Positions 8,056-14,722 of a DNA stretch of 22,176 nucleotides are shown piece after piece. The notes below the pieces were generated by a model that was given only the letters and a program-made list of their open reading frames with translations, made no database searches and was not told where the DNA came from. A program made the translations under genes and the position numbers. The stretch's first letter is position 1, and each line of letters starts with the position of its first letter. This DNA comes from DASXTS01 sp036505275. GTDB taxonomy: Bacteria > Actinomycetota > Actinomycetes > Mycobacteriales > Pseudonocardiaceae. The stretch spans positions 1 to 22,176 of the forward strand of contig DASXTS010000071.1 of assembly GCA_036505275.1 (NCBI GenBank), read 5' to 3'.

Positions 8056-8204
8056 GCGCATCGGATCGCCATTGTTTGGTGGCCCGGTATGCCCACGGTA
8101 TGCCCGCGCGCCAGGACAGCAATCCTAAGGATGCAGCGGCCGCGAACGCGTCGGAAAAATGGACGCCGAAGCCGGCTCTGAATGTTTCTTCAGGAGGGGG
8201 CGCA
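8056..8204 (+). promoter_or_regulatory. Intergenic region with 10-bp direct repeat, possible internal promoter
   Basis: This 149-bp gap between the CoA-transferase and ketoreductase genes is the largest on the plus strand and is less GC-rich than its surroundings. It holds two exact copies of cggtatgccc (8085-8094 and 8096-8105), an 11-bp period that places both copies on the same face of the helix. It also has a 5-bp inverted repeat (atcct, one base, aggat) near 8120 and ends with the strong ribosome binding site AGGAGG at 8192. An operator or second promoter for the PKS block is plausible but unproven. An ATG at 8100 in the ketoreductase frame offers an alternative longer start. Confidence 0.4.
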
Positions 8205-8945
8205 GTGGCTGAGCAGCACCGGGCATTGGTCACTGGAGCCTCCCGAGGCATCGGCCGCGCGGTCGCCCTGCAGCTCGCCAGCGACGGCCACGCGGTGGCC
8301 GGCTGCTACAGCGTGGCCAGCGACGCGGCCAGGCAGACCGAGACCGACGTACGGCAGCTCGGGGTGCCCAGCTACTTCGCCGAATGCGACGTGCGCGACC
8401 CGGACGCCGTCGAGGCGTTCGTGGCCGCCGCCGAGGATCGGCTCGGCGCGATCGACCTGCTGGTCAACAACGCCGGCATCGTGCGTGACCAGCCCCTGGT
8501 GCTCGCCTCCTACCAGGACTGGAACGACGTGGTCGGCACCAACCTCACCGGCACCCGCAACCTGTGCCGGGCCATGGCGTTCCGGTTCATGAAGAGCCGG
8601 GGCGGCGCGGTGGTCAACATGTCCTCGGTGGCCGGCGTGTACGGCAACGCCAGCCAGACCGCTTACGCCGCGAGCAAGGCCGGCATCATCGGCTTCAGCA
8701 AGTCGCTGGCCAAGGAGGTCGGCCGGTACGGCGTGCGGGTCAACGTGGTGGCGCCGGGGTTCATCGAGACCGGCATGACCGACGCCCTGGGCGACAAGCT
8801 GCGTGCCCAGGCGCTGCGCCAGATCCCGCTCAAGCGCTTCGGCACACCGCAGGACGTGGCCGAGCTGGTGGCGTTCCTGCTGTCCGAGCGGGCCGCATAC
8901 ATCACCGGCCAGGTCTTCCAGGTCGACGGGGGGATCTCCCTGTGA
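8205..8945 (+). CDS. 3-oxoacyl-ACP reductase (FabG-like SDR)
   Basis: A 246-residue short-chain dehydrogenase that would reduce the beta-keto group of an ACP-bound acyl chain with NADPH. It shows the Rossmann motif TGASRGIG (10-17), NNAG (88-91), and the catalytic triad Ser141, Tyr154 and Lys158 in NMSSVAGVYGNASQTAYAASKAG. It ends with the VDGG segment typical of FabG. The GTG at 8205 is chosen because AGGAGG sits 7 bases upstream; starting at the in-frame ATG 8100 would add 35 low-complexity residues. Its stop overlaps the GTG start of the dehydratase gene (GTGA), so the two are translationally coupled. It is the only ketoreductase in the window and presumably serves the KS/ACP system in the same operon. 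Confidence 0.94.
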   Translation: MAEQHRALVTGASRGIGRAVALQLASDGHAVAGCYSVASDAARQTETDVRQLGVPSYFAECDVRDPDAVEAFVAAAEDRLGAIDLLVNNAGIVRDQPLVLASYQDWNDVVGTNLTGTRNLCRAMAFRFMKSRGGAVVNMSSVAGVYGNASQTAYAASKAGIIGFSKSLAKEVGRYGVRVNVVAPGFIETGMTDALGDKLRAQALRQIPLKRFGTPQDVAELVAFLLSERAAYITGQVFQVDGGISL

Positions 8946-9931
8946 CCATCACTGTTGGGGCCGGGTGGTCCGCGGTGACCGGCGCGCCCGAAGTGGCCGC
9001 GCCGCTGTGCGCGGTGGACCGCTGGCGGGCTGCCCAGGACGGCGACACCTGGACGATCACGGCGCGGATCGTGGTCGACGGCGACGAGCCCAACCTGCGC
9101 GGGCACTTCCCCGGCCTGGCCGTCTACCCCGGCATCTTCGTTGTCGAGACCCTGAGCCAGGCCGTCGCGCTTGCGCTGCCGGCGTCCGGGCCGCAGCCGC
9201 CGGCGCTGCGCGTGGTCCGCTCCGTGCGCTTCCTCGCGCCCCTGCTCGACGGCGACGAGCTGAACCTCGACATCACGGCCATGCCGCTTGGCTGTGATGT
9301 CGATGGTCCCGGCGGCGGGTGGGACGTCCGCGCCGTGGGCACCCGCGCCGCCGACGGCACCACCACCGCCCGCGTCCGGGCCGAGTACGGCCCGGACGTT
9401 GTGAGTGGCAAATGGTGTCAGAGCACCATTTGCCACTCACAAGCCGTGCGACAGCACGGCGGTATCCGGGCCGTGCTGCCGCAGCGGCATCCGCTGCTGC
9501 TGGTGGACCGGGTGGTGCGGCTGGACCCTGGTGGGTCGATAACCACGGTGAAGGCGATCACGGGGACCGAGCCGTGCTACGCCGGGCTCCCGGACGGCGA
9601 GCGGGAGTGGCGCTACGGCTACCCGCGCTCGCTGATGATCGAGTCGTTCGGTCAGAGCGCCGCGCTGTTGTGGCTGGACGGCCACGCGCCCTCGCTGGAC
9701 GACGACCTGGTGCTGATGTTCGCCGGCGCGCGGGACTACGTCTTCGAAGGCAGCGCCTACCCCGGCGACGTGCTGCGGCACGAGGTGCGCCTGGAATCCG
9801 TGGTCGCCGACACGGCGTTCGCCTCGGGCGAGACCTGGGCCGGTGATCGACGCATCGCCACCGTCGACACCCTGATCGCTACGCGGCGCCCGGTGCGCCC
9901 GGTGCGCCCGGTCGGCACTTCAAACCGATAG
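8942..9931 (+). CDS. Double-hotdog 3-hydroxyacyl-ACP dehydratase (FabZ-like, fused)
   Basis: A 329-residue protein with two FabZ-type hotdog domains that would remove water from 3-hydroxyacyl-ACP. Domain 1 (about 20-150) has NLRGHFPGLAVYPGIFVVET with His55 and Glu69 spaced 14 apart, as in active FabZ. Domain 2 (about 172-315) has the FabZ signature LPQRHPLLLVDRVVRLDPGG (179-198) and Glu234 in LMIESFGQSA. The segment that should contain the catalytic His (PCYAGLPDGEREWRYGYPRS) has none, so this half is probably structural or altered. The linker (about 153-167) is encoded by a perfect inverted repeat. The C-terminal RPVRPVRPV comes from a 9-bp tandem repeat. The GTG start overlaps the ketoreductase stop. 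It probably works with that reductase to give alpha,beta-unsaturated chains. Confidence 0.9.
   Translation: MTITVGAGWSAVTGAPEVAAPLCAVDRWRAAQDGDTWTITARIVVDGDEPNLRGHFPGLAVYPGIFVVETLSQAVALALPASGPQPPALRVVRSVRFLAPLLDGDELNLDITAMPLGCDVDGPGGGWDVRAVGTRAADGTTTARVRAEYGPDVVSGKWCQSTICHSQAVRQHGGIRAVLPQRHPLLLVDRVVRLDPGGSITTVKAITGTEPCYAGLPDGEREWRYGYPRSLMIESFGQSAALLWLDGHAPSLDDDLVLMFAGARDYVFEGSAYPGDVLRHEVRLESVVADTAFASGETWAGDRRIATVDTLIATRRPVRPVRPVGTSNR
9399..9442. repeat. 19-bp perfect inverted repeat inside the dehydratase gene
   Basis: The arm ttgtgagtggcaaatggtg (9399-9417) is matched exactly by its reverse complement at 9424-9442 around a 6-base loop. It is A+T-richer than the gene, sits exactly in the linker between the two hotdog domains and is read through in frame. 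There is no following T-run, so it is not a standard terminator. It looks like an inserted dispersed palindrome or the relic of an old intergenic hairpin. Confidence 0.9.
9891..9908 (+). repeat. 9-bp in-frame tandem repeat at the dehydratase C terminus
   Basis: The unit cggtgcgcc occurs twice and then partly a third time, giving the repeated residues RPVRPVRPV close to the stop codon. The period keeps the reading frame. Confidence 0.75.
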
Positions 9932-9965
9932 CCCGTCCCGTCGGACGAATCTGGGAAGGATCGCG

Positions 9966-10223
9966 ATGACGCAAGCAGCAGAGGTGCAGCTGGAGGAGCT
10001 CCGCGAGCTGGTCGCGGAGGTGCTCGAACTGGAGCCGGAGGAGCTGGAGGACACCGGCGACTTCATCGATGACTACGAGGCCGACTCCTTGCGCGCCATC
10101 GAGATCCTGGCCCGCATCGACAAGCAGTACAAGGTCGAGATCCCGCAGGCGGAGCTTCCGGAGCTGCGCACCCTCAAGGCCGTCTACGAGGCGCTCGTCC
10201 GGCACTCGCCCCGGCAGGGCTGA
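9966..10223 (+). CDS. Acyl carrier protein
   Basis: An 85-residue acidic acyl carrier protein that holds the growing acyl chain as a thioester on a phosphopantetheine arm. The attachment site is the Ser in EADSLRAIEIL (residues 38-48), which matches the DSL signature. The protein is Glu-rich (LEELRELVAEVLELEPEELED), with four short predicted helices as usual. GGAAGGA lies about 6 bases before the ATG. It stands 34 bases after the dehydratase and 3 bases before the first ketosynthase. It is the only carrier protein in the window, so it presumably serves both KS pairs. No phosphopantetheinyl transferase is seen here. Confidence 0.95.
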   Translation: MTQAAEVQLEELRELVAEVLELEPEELEDTGDFIDDYEADSLRAIEILARIDKQYKVEIPQAELPELRTLKAVYEALVRHSPRQG

Positions 10224-10226
10224 GCC

Positions 10227-11432
10227 ATGGTCCGCGTCGCAGTGACCGGACTCGGCCCCGTGTCGAGCATCGGCGTCGGCGTGTCGGCGTTCGCCGACGC
10301 GCTGCACGCCGGACGGTCCGGCATCTCGCGGATCACCAGCTTCGACCCGACCGGGTTCCCGCACCAGAACGCCGGCGAGGTGCAGGAGTTCGACCCGAGC
10401 CGGCACCTTCGCCGGCTGGACACCGCGCGGTGGGCGCGGTCCAGCCAGTTCGCGGCGAGCGCGGCACGGCTGGCCGTGCAGGACGCCGGCCTCGACATCG
10501 ACGCCGTGCCGCCCGGCCGCGCGCACGCGGTGATCGGCACCACCAGCGGCGAGTCGGCCGCCGTCGAGGCGCTCACCGCGCAGATGGTGGACGGCGGGTT
10601 CGCCGCCCAGGATCCGGCGCTACTGACCCAGGTACCGGCCAACCGGCTGGCCAACGCGGTCAGCGAGGAGCTGGGCCTGGTCGGCGAGTCGCTGACCATC
10701 GCCACGGCGTGCTCGGCGAGCAACTACGCCGTCGGATACGCCTACGACCTGCTGGTCACCGGCGAGGCCGATGTGGTCCTCGCCGGTGGGGCCGACTCGG
10801 TGTGCCGGTGGGCGCACGCCGGGTTCTTCCGACTCGGCGCGCTCACCGAGAGCGCCTGCTCGCCGTTCGACCGCGACCGCTCCGGCATCCTCACCGGTGA
10901 GGGCGGCGCCGTGCTGCTGCTGGAGACCTTCGAGCACGCTTCGCGACGCGGCGCCCGGATCTACGCAGAGCTGCTCGGGTACGGCCTGAACTGCGACGCC
11001 AACCACCCGGTGGCGCCGGAGCCGTCCAGCGTCGCGGAGTGCATGCGGCTGGCGCACCGCAACGCCGGCGTGAAGCCGGAGGAGGTCGACTACATCTGCG
11101 CCCACGGCACCGGCACGCCGGCCAACGACCTGGTGGAGAGCAAGGCGATCCTCGAGGTGTTCGGGCCGCAGCCGCCGCCGGTCAGCTCGATCAAGTCCAT
11201 GATGGGCCACACCATGGGCGCGGCCTGCGGTTTCGGCGCCATCGCGTCGGTGATGGCGATCCACCGCGGCTTCCTGCCGCCGACCATCAACTGGTCCAAC
11301 GCCGACCCCGACCTCGCCGGCATCGACCCGGTGCCCAATGTCGCACGGCAGGCCGACGTGCGAGTTGTGCAGAACGACGGGTTCGCCTTCGGTGGCAACA
11401 ACGCCATCGTGATCCTCGGAGCGGTGACGTGA
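10227..11432 (+). CDS. Beta-ketoacyl-ACP synthase, active subunit (KS1, KS-alpha-like)
   Basis: A 401-residue FabF-type condensing enzyme. The full catalytic triad is present: Cys162 in ATACSASNYA, His293 in CAHGTGTPAND, and His328 in KSMMGHTMGAA. The glycine-rich C-terminal FAFGGNNAIVIL motif is also there. It would extend an ACP-bound chain by decarboxylative condensation with malonyl-ACP. The ATG lies 3 bases after the ACP stop, and its own stop overlaps the GTG of the next gene (GTGA), which encodes a Cys-less homolog. That arrangement is the hallmark of KS/CLF pairs in type II PKSs. The accompanying ketoreductase and dehydratase point to a highly reducing system (ishigamide, aryl polyene or ladderane type) rather than an aromatic PKS. 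The exact product class is not deducible. Confidence 0.93.
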   Translation: MVRVAVTGLGPVSSIGVGVSAFADALHAGRSGISRITSFDPTGFPHQNAGEVQEFDPSRHLRRLDTARWARSSQFAASAARLAVQDAGLDIDAVPPGRAHAVIGTTSGESAAVEALTAQMVDGGFAAQDPALLTQVPANRLANAVSEELGLVGESLTIATACSASNYAVGYAYDLLVTGEADVVLAGGADSVCRWAHAGFFRLGALTESACSPFDRDRSGILTGEGGAVLLLETFEHASRRGARIYAELLGYGLNCDANHPVAPEPSSVAECMRLAHRNAGVKPEEVDYICAHGTGTPANDLVESKAILEVFGPQPPPVSSIKSMMGHTMGAACGFGAIASVMAIHRGFLPPTINWSNADPDLAGIDPVPNVARQADVRVVQNDGFAFGGNNAIVILGAVT

Positions 11433-12547
11433 CCGGAGTCGTCGTCACCGGCTGGAGCGCGCTGACCTCGGCCGGCATCGGCGTGGACGCGCTGGCGGCC
11501 GCGGTCGCCGGGGTGGAACGTGCCGGGGTCGGGGCCCGCGCCCCGGCCAGCCAGGGCGTTGGCGTCGGGCACCTGTACCCCGAGCCGCTGCCCTCGCCAA
11601 CCGGCCATGCGCTGGTCGACTTCAACGTGCGAGAGCAACTCGGACGCAAGGGCACCAGCACCTACGACCGTGTCACCGGCCTGGCCGTGGTGTGCTGCCA
11701 GGACGCCCTGCGCCGGGCGGGCATGACCATCGACGACAGCACGAGGACCCGGGTCGGGGTCGCGCTCGGTACCAGCCTCGGCAGCTTCAAGTCCACCAGC
11801 GACTACAGCCGCGAGACGCTCGTGCAGGACAGGCCCTACCTGGTCAACCCGATGCTGTTCCCGAACACCGTGATGAACTGCGCGGCCGGGCAGGTGGCCA
11901 TCCGGTTCCGGCTGCGCGGGCCGAACGCCACCGTCGCCGGCGGCACGCTGGCGTTCCTGAACGCGGTCCGGTACGCGAGCAACATCATCGAACGCGGCTA
12001 CGCCGACGTCATGCTGTGCGGTGCGGTCGAGGAGTACACCCCCCACCGCGCGTGGGCGGCGCACCTCACCGGCGCGACCAGGACGGTCGCCGCGGGGGAG
12101 GGGGCCGGGGTGTTCGTGCTGGCCGGGCCGCAGGCTGCGGACTGGGCCGGCGCGCGCCGCATCGCCGGGGTGCTGGCCGTTACCACCGGGTACGGCCCGG
12201 GCGGTGGCTCGCAGGCTGACGCGGCGCTGGCCGGCTGCGTGCGCCGGGCGCTGGGGCGGGCCGGCGTGGATCCGTCCGAGGTCGGCACGGTGCTCACGGG
12301 GGACACCGACGAGGACGACCGCCGCGAGTACGGCCCGGTGGTGCAGGCGCTCGGGCACGAGCCGCGGCGGATCATGGCCAAGCGGCTGCTCGGCGAGTGC
12401 GACGCGGCCTCCGGTGCGGTGTCGCTCGCCGTGCTGCTGGCGCTGGGCGAGCGCGGGATCAGCCTGCTCACCTCGCGCGGCCCGGACGGCGCGGTCGGGG
12501 CCGCGGTTGTGAAGGGGTTGGCCGATGGCGGCGCTGATCGCGGCTAG
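11429..12547 (+). CDS. Chain-length-factor-like ketosynthase homolog without catalytic Cys (KS2)
   Basis: A 372-residue KS-fold protein that has lost the catalytic residues. At the Cys position the sequence reads RGPNATVAGGTLAFLNA, where Thr falls opposite Cys. The HGTGT loop is replaced by LTGDTDEDD, and the second His region reads LLGECDAASGA. The start VTGVVVTGWSALTSAGIG and the general KS fold are kept. Such proteins (CLF or KS-beta) pair with the active KS and shape the chain-length pocket. The GTG at 11429 overlaps the KS1 stop, giving strict translational coupling and a likely 1:1 complex. Its 3' end overlaps the next KS gene by 23 bases. Confidence is high that it is a non-catalytic KS partner. 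Confidence 0.88.
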   Translation: MTGVVVTGWSALTSAGIGVDALAAAVAGVERAGVGARAPASQGVGVGHLYPEPLPSPTGHALVDFNVREQLGRKGTSTYDRVTGLAVVCCQDALRRAGMTIDDSTRTRVGVALGTSLGSFKSTSDYSRETLVQDRPYLVNPMLFPNTVMNCAAGQVAIRFRLRGPNATVAGGTLAFLNAVRYASNIIERGYADVMLCGAVEEYTPHRAWAAHLTGATRTVAAGEGAGVFVLAGPQAADWAGARRIAGVLAVTTGYGPGGGSQADAALAGCVRRALGRAGVDPSEVGTVLTGDTDEDDRREYGPVVQALGHEPRRIMAKRLLGECDAASGAVSLAVLLALGERGISLLTSRGPDGAVGAAVVKGLADGGADRG

Positions 12548-13721
12548 CGCCATCCGCACCTGTCTCGGCGACGGTTCGCAGACCTTTGCGCGGCTGCTGC
12601 GCGGCGAGTGCGGGGTCGGCCCGTTGCGCCAGGGTGACCAGGACAAGCTCAATGTGTTCGCCGGCTACCATGTCGATCTTGGCGTCGATCTTGGCGTCGA
12701 TCTTGGTGACCTGGTGGCCGGGCCGGACGACCCGAACCGGCCGTTCCGGGCCGGCACGCTGCTGGCCGCCGTGGTCGCCGAGGCCGCCCGGCAGGCCGGG
12801 CTGGATGTCTTGTCGGGCCGGCAGCGGGTGGTGGCGCTGGTCGGCACCGGGCTGCGCGAGCTGGCCGCCGTCGAGGACTGGACCCTTGGCGGGCCGGCGT
12901 TCCCGGTGGAGCGGCTGCACTTCGGCGACGTGGTGCGGTCCGCGCTGCCCGGGGTGGCCGACGTGGTGACCATTTCCAACGCGTGCAGCGCCGGCGGGCA
13001 CGCGCTGGCCCTGGCCCAGGACCTGGTTGAGTCGGGGGAGGCCGACGCCGTGCTGGCCTGCGGGGCCGACACCATGACCCAGTCGATGCTGGTCATGATC
13101 GGACACGTGGCCAGCGGCCGCACCGAGCGGGTGCGCCCGTTCGACCGCGACCGCGACGGCGTGCTCCTGGGCGACGGCGCCGCGGCCGTTGTGGTGGTGC
13201 CGCCGTCCTGGCCGGGCCCCGCGTCCGGCCCCGCGTCCGGCTCTGTGCTCGGCCGGCTGGTCGCCACCGGGCTGTCCTGCGACGCCCACCACGAGACCGC
13301 GCCGGACATCGAGGGCATCTGCCGCTCCATGCGCGACGCCCACGACCGCGCCGACCGTGACCCGTCCGCCGTCGACCTTGTGGTGGCGCACGGCACCGGC
13401 ACGGCGCTCAACGACCCGGCCGAGTGCGAGGCCCTGCGCAAAGTGCTGCTCGGTGCCGGTGGCGCGCCGCTGGTCACCGCGGTCAAGGGCGCGGTCGGGC
13501 ACACCTCCGGCAGCGCCGCACTGGTCAACGTCGACGTTGCGCTGCGCTGCCTCACCACCGGCCTGGTGCCCCCGGTCGCCGGCCTGCGCGAGGTGCTGGA
13601 CGAGGGGATCGGCCTGCGGTTCGTGACCGGCCAGCCGGTGCCGGCCGGCCCCACCCTGGTCCAGGTCAATGCGTTCGGCTTCGGCGGCGTCAACGCGGTG
13701 ACCCTGCTGGAGGCGGCGTGA
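12525..13721 (+). CDS. Second active beta-ketoacyl-ACP synthase (KS3)
   Basis: A 398-residue condensing enzyme with an intact triad: Cys154 in SNACSAGGHAL, His289 in VAHGTGTALNDPAE, and His326 in KGAVGHTSGSAAL, plus the C-terminal FGFGGVNAVTLL. It differs clearly from KS1, with a shorter N terminus (MAALIAASAIRTCLGDG). It carries two in-frame tandem repeats: VDLG three times near residue 50 and GPAS twice near residue 231. The gene starts inside the KS2 gene (23-base overlap) and its stop overlaps the GTG of KS4. It therefore forms a second KS/CLF-like pair with KS4. Two pairs in one operon suggest either separate elongation phases (starter or early, then late) or two different chains. No acyltransferase is encoded, so malonyl-ACP would come from fatty acid metabolism. 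Confidence 0.92.
   Translation: MAALIAASAIRTCLGDGSQTFARLLRGECGVGPLRQGDQDKLNVFAGYHVDLGVDLGVDLGDLVAGPDDPNRPFRAGTLLAAVVAEAARQAGLDVLSGRQRVVALVGTGLRELAAVEDWTLGGPAFPVERLHFGDVVRSALPGVADVVTISNACSAGGHALALAQDLVESGEADAVLACGADTMTQSMLVMIGHVASGRTERVRPFDRDRDGVLLGDGAAAVVVVPPSWPGPASGPASGSVLGRLVATGLSCDAHHETAPDIEGICRSMRDAHDRADRDPSAVDLVVAHGTGTALNDPAECEALRKVLLGAGGAPLVTAVKGAVGHTSGSAALVNVDVALRCLTTGLVPPVAGLREVLDEGIGLRFVTGQPVPAGPTLVQVNAFGFGGVNAVTLLEAA
12672..12707 (+). repeat. 12-bp tandem repeat, three copies, in KS3
   Basis: The unit gtcgatcttggc is repeated three times with one mismatch in the last base. It encodes VDLG three times, close to the KS3 N terminus. Confidence 0.85.
13216..13239 (+). repeat. 12-bp tandem repeat, two perfect copies, in KS3
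   Basis: The unit ggccccgcgtcc is repeated exactly twice and encodes GPASGPAS in a surface-loop position of KS3. Confidence 0.8.
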
Positions 13722-14722
13722 CCGGCGTCATCCAACGTGTCCAACGTATGACCTTGTCCGCCTGGAGCGTGTACCTGCCCGGCGTGCCGCTGGGTGACGC
13801 GCTCGGCGACGCGCTCGGCGACGCAGCCAGTCGCGCGATCAGCGGCGAGTGGGCGAGGCAGGACGCCCCGCCACCGGAGCAGGCCGGCGCCGTGCTCGGC
13901 CGCAAGGGCCTGCTCTACAAGGAGCCCGCCACCCGGCTGGCGCTGTGCGCCGTGCACCGGGCGCTCGGGCTCGAGCCCGGCCGGCGCCCCGACTGGCCGG
14001 TGGATCCCCGGACCGCCGTGGTGGCCGCCAGCAACCTCGGCAACGTCGAGACCGTCGCCAAGATCACCCGCGCGGTGACCGCCGAGGGCCGCAGGGCGGT
14101 CAGCGTGCTCGACGCACCGAATGCGTCCAGCAACATCGTGGCCAGCACGGCGGCACTCTGGTTCCGGTTCGGCGGCCCCAACGTCATGATCTGCTCCGGT
14201 GCCACCGCCGGCGCCGACGCCCTGCGCCTCGCCGGCGTGCTGCTCCGGGCCCGGCGGGCCGACCGGGTCGTGGTCGTCGGCGCCGAACCCGCGGACGAGG
14301 TGGCCGCCGCACTGCAGGCCGTCGGCTCTGGCGCGCGCCAGTCGCCGCTGCGGTCAGGCGCCGCCTGCCTCCTGCTGCAGGCCGAGCCACCCGCCGAGCC
14401 CCCGGCCGACGATGTGGAATTTCCCCAAACCTATGGGGACGATGTCACATCGTCGCAAAACAGGCGGCGCGCCGTCGTCGAGCTGCTGCCCGAGGGCGTC
14501 CCGTGGCCGCGGGAGCCGCGCAGCACCGTCGGGAGCAGCGGGTTCGACCCCGTAGCGCGGTGGGGCTACTGCTACGGCGCTCAGGGCGTGGTGGCGGTGG
14601 CGCTTGCCGCGCACCTGGCCGTCGACGAGCGGCACGGGGTGGTCGGCGTCGCCGACCCCGGTGACCCCAGCGCCAGCGGTGCGCGAGCCCTGGTGAGCAC
14701 GTTCGAGGGATGGTCCACGTGA
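13718..14722 (+). CDS. Degenerate ketosynthase homolog, second CLF-like partner (KS4)
   Basis: A 334-residue KS-fold protein, shorter than usual, that follows KS3. The nucleophile region reads GGPNVMICSGATAGADALRLA, with Ala162 opposite the Cys. No HGTGT or GHxxGA His motif is visible, so it is not a condensing enzyme itself. The GTG at 13718 overlaps the KS3 stop (GTGA), favouring this start; an ATG at 13748 (MTLSAWSVYLPG) is the alternative. LGDA is repeated three times near residue 26, from a 12-bp tandem repeat. A palindromic stretch encodes the linker at about 230-246 (DDVEFPQTYGDDVTSSQ). By position and loss of residues it is the probable chain-length-factor partner of KS3. Its C-terminal part (about 247-334) is divergent, so the fold assignment is less certain there. 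Confidence 0.78.
   Translation: MTGVIQRVQRMTLSAWSVYLPGVPLGDALGDALGDAASRAISGEWARQDAPPPEQAGAVLGRKGLLYKEPATRLALCAVHRALGLEPGRRPDWPVDPRTAVVAASNLGNVETVAKITRAVTAEGRRAVSVLDAPNASSNIVASTAALWFRFGGPNVMICSGATAGADALRLAGVLLRARRADRVVVVGAEPADEVAAALQAVGSGARQSPLRSGAACLLLQAEPPAEPPADDVEFPQTYGDDVTSSQNRRRAVVELLPEGVPWPREPRSTVGSSGFDPVARWGYCYGAQGVVAVALAAHLAVDERHGVVGVADPGDPSASGARALVSTFEGWST
13790..13825 (+). repeat. 12-bp tandem repeat, three copies, in KS4
   Basis: Three consecutive 12-bp units of the form ctcggcgacgcg, the first with two mismatches and the last with one, encode LGDA three times near the KS4 N terminus. Confidence 0.8.
14407..14455. repeat. Nested inverted repeats inside the KS4 gene
   Basis: Outer arms cgacgatgtg (14407-14416) and cacatcgtcg (14446-14455) are perfectly complementary. 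They enclose an inner stem tcccc/gggga (14422-14426 and 14435-14439) with an 8-base loop. The stretch is A+T-richer than the gene and is translated in frame as a linker. It resembles a small palindromic insertion. Confidence 0.8.

Noticed and set aside
8100..8204. N-terminal extension of the ketoreductase from ATG 8100
   Set aside because: It would add 35 low-complexity residues before the Rossmann fold. The AGGAGG just before GTG 8205 supports the shorter protein.
5832..8945. A 1037-codon open frame on the plus strand
   Set aside because: It runs through the thiolase and CoA-transferase in the wrong frame, giving Arg/Gly/Pro-rich low-complexity sequence. Only its last 246 codons (the ketoreductase) are real.
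9399..9442. Palindrome in the dehydratase gene as a transcription terminator
   Set aside because: There is no T-run and the coding frame continues through a second recognisable domain into a coupled operon, so a terminator here would make no sense.
11090..12652. A 520-codon minus-strand open frame across KS1-KS3
   Set aside because: It is a shadow of the ketosynthase genes, with no domain features and no plausible ribosome binding site context.
12672..12707. Tandem repeats in KS3/KS4 as a CRISPR or minisatellite array
   Set aside because: There are only two or three 12-bp units without spacers, all in frame inside coding sequence.
10227..14722. Classical aromatic type II PKS
   Set aside because: No aromatase/cyclase gene is present, and a FabZ-type dehydratase and two KS pairs point to a reducing system.
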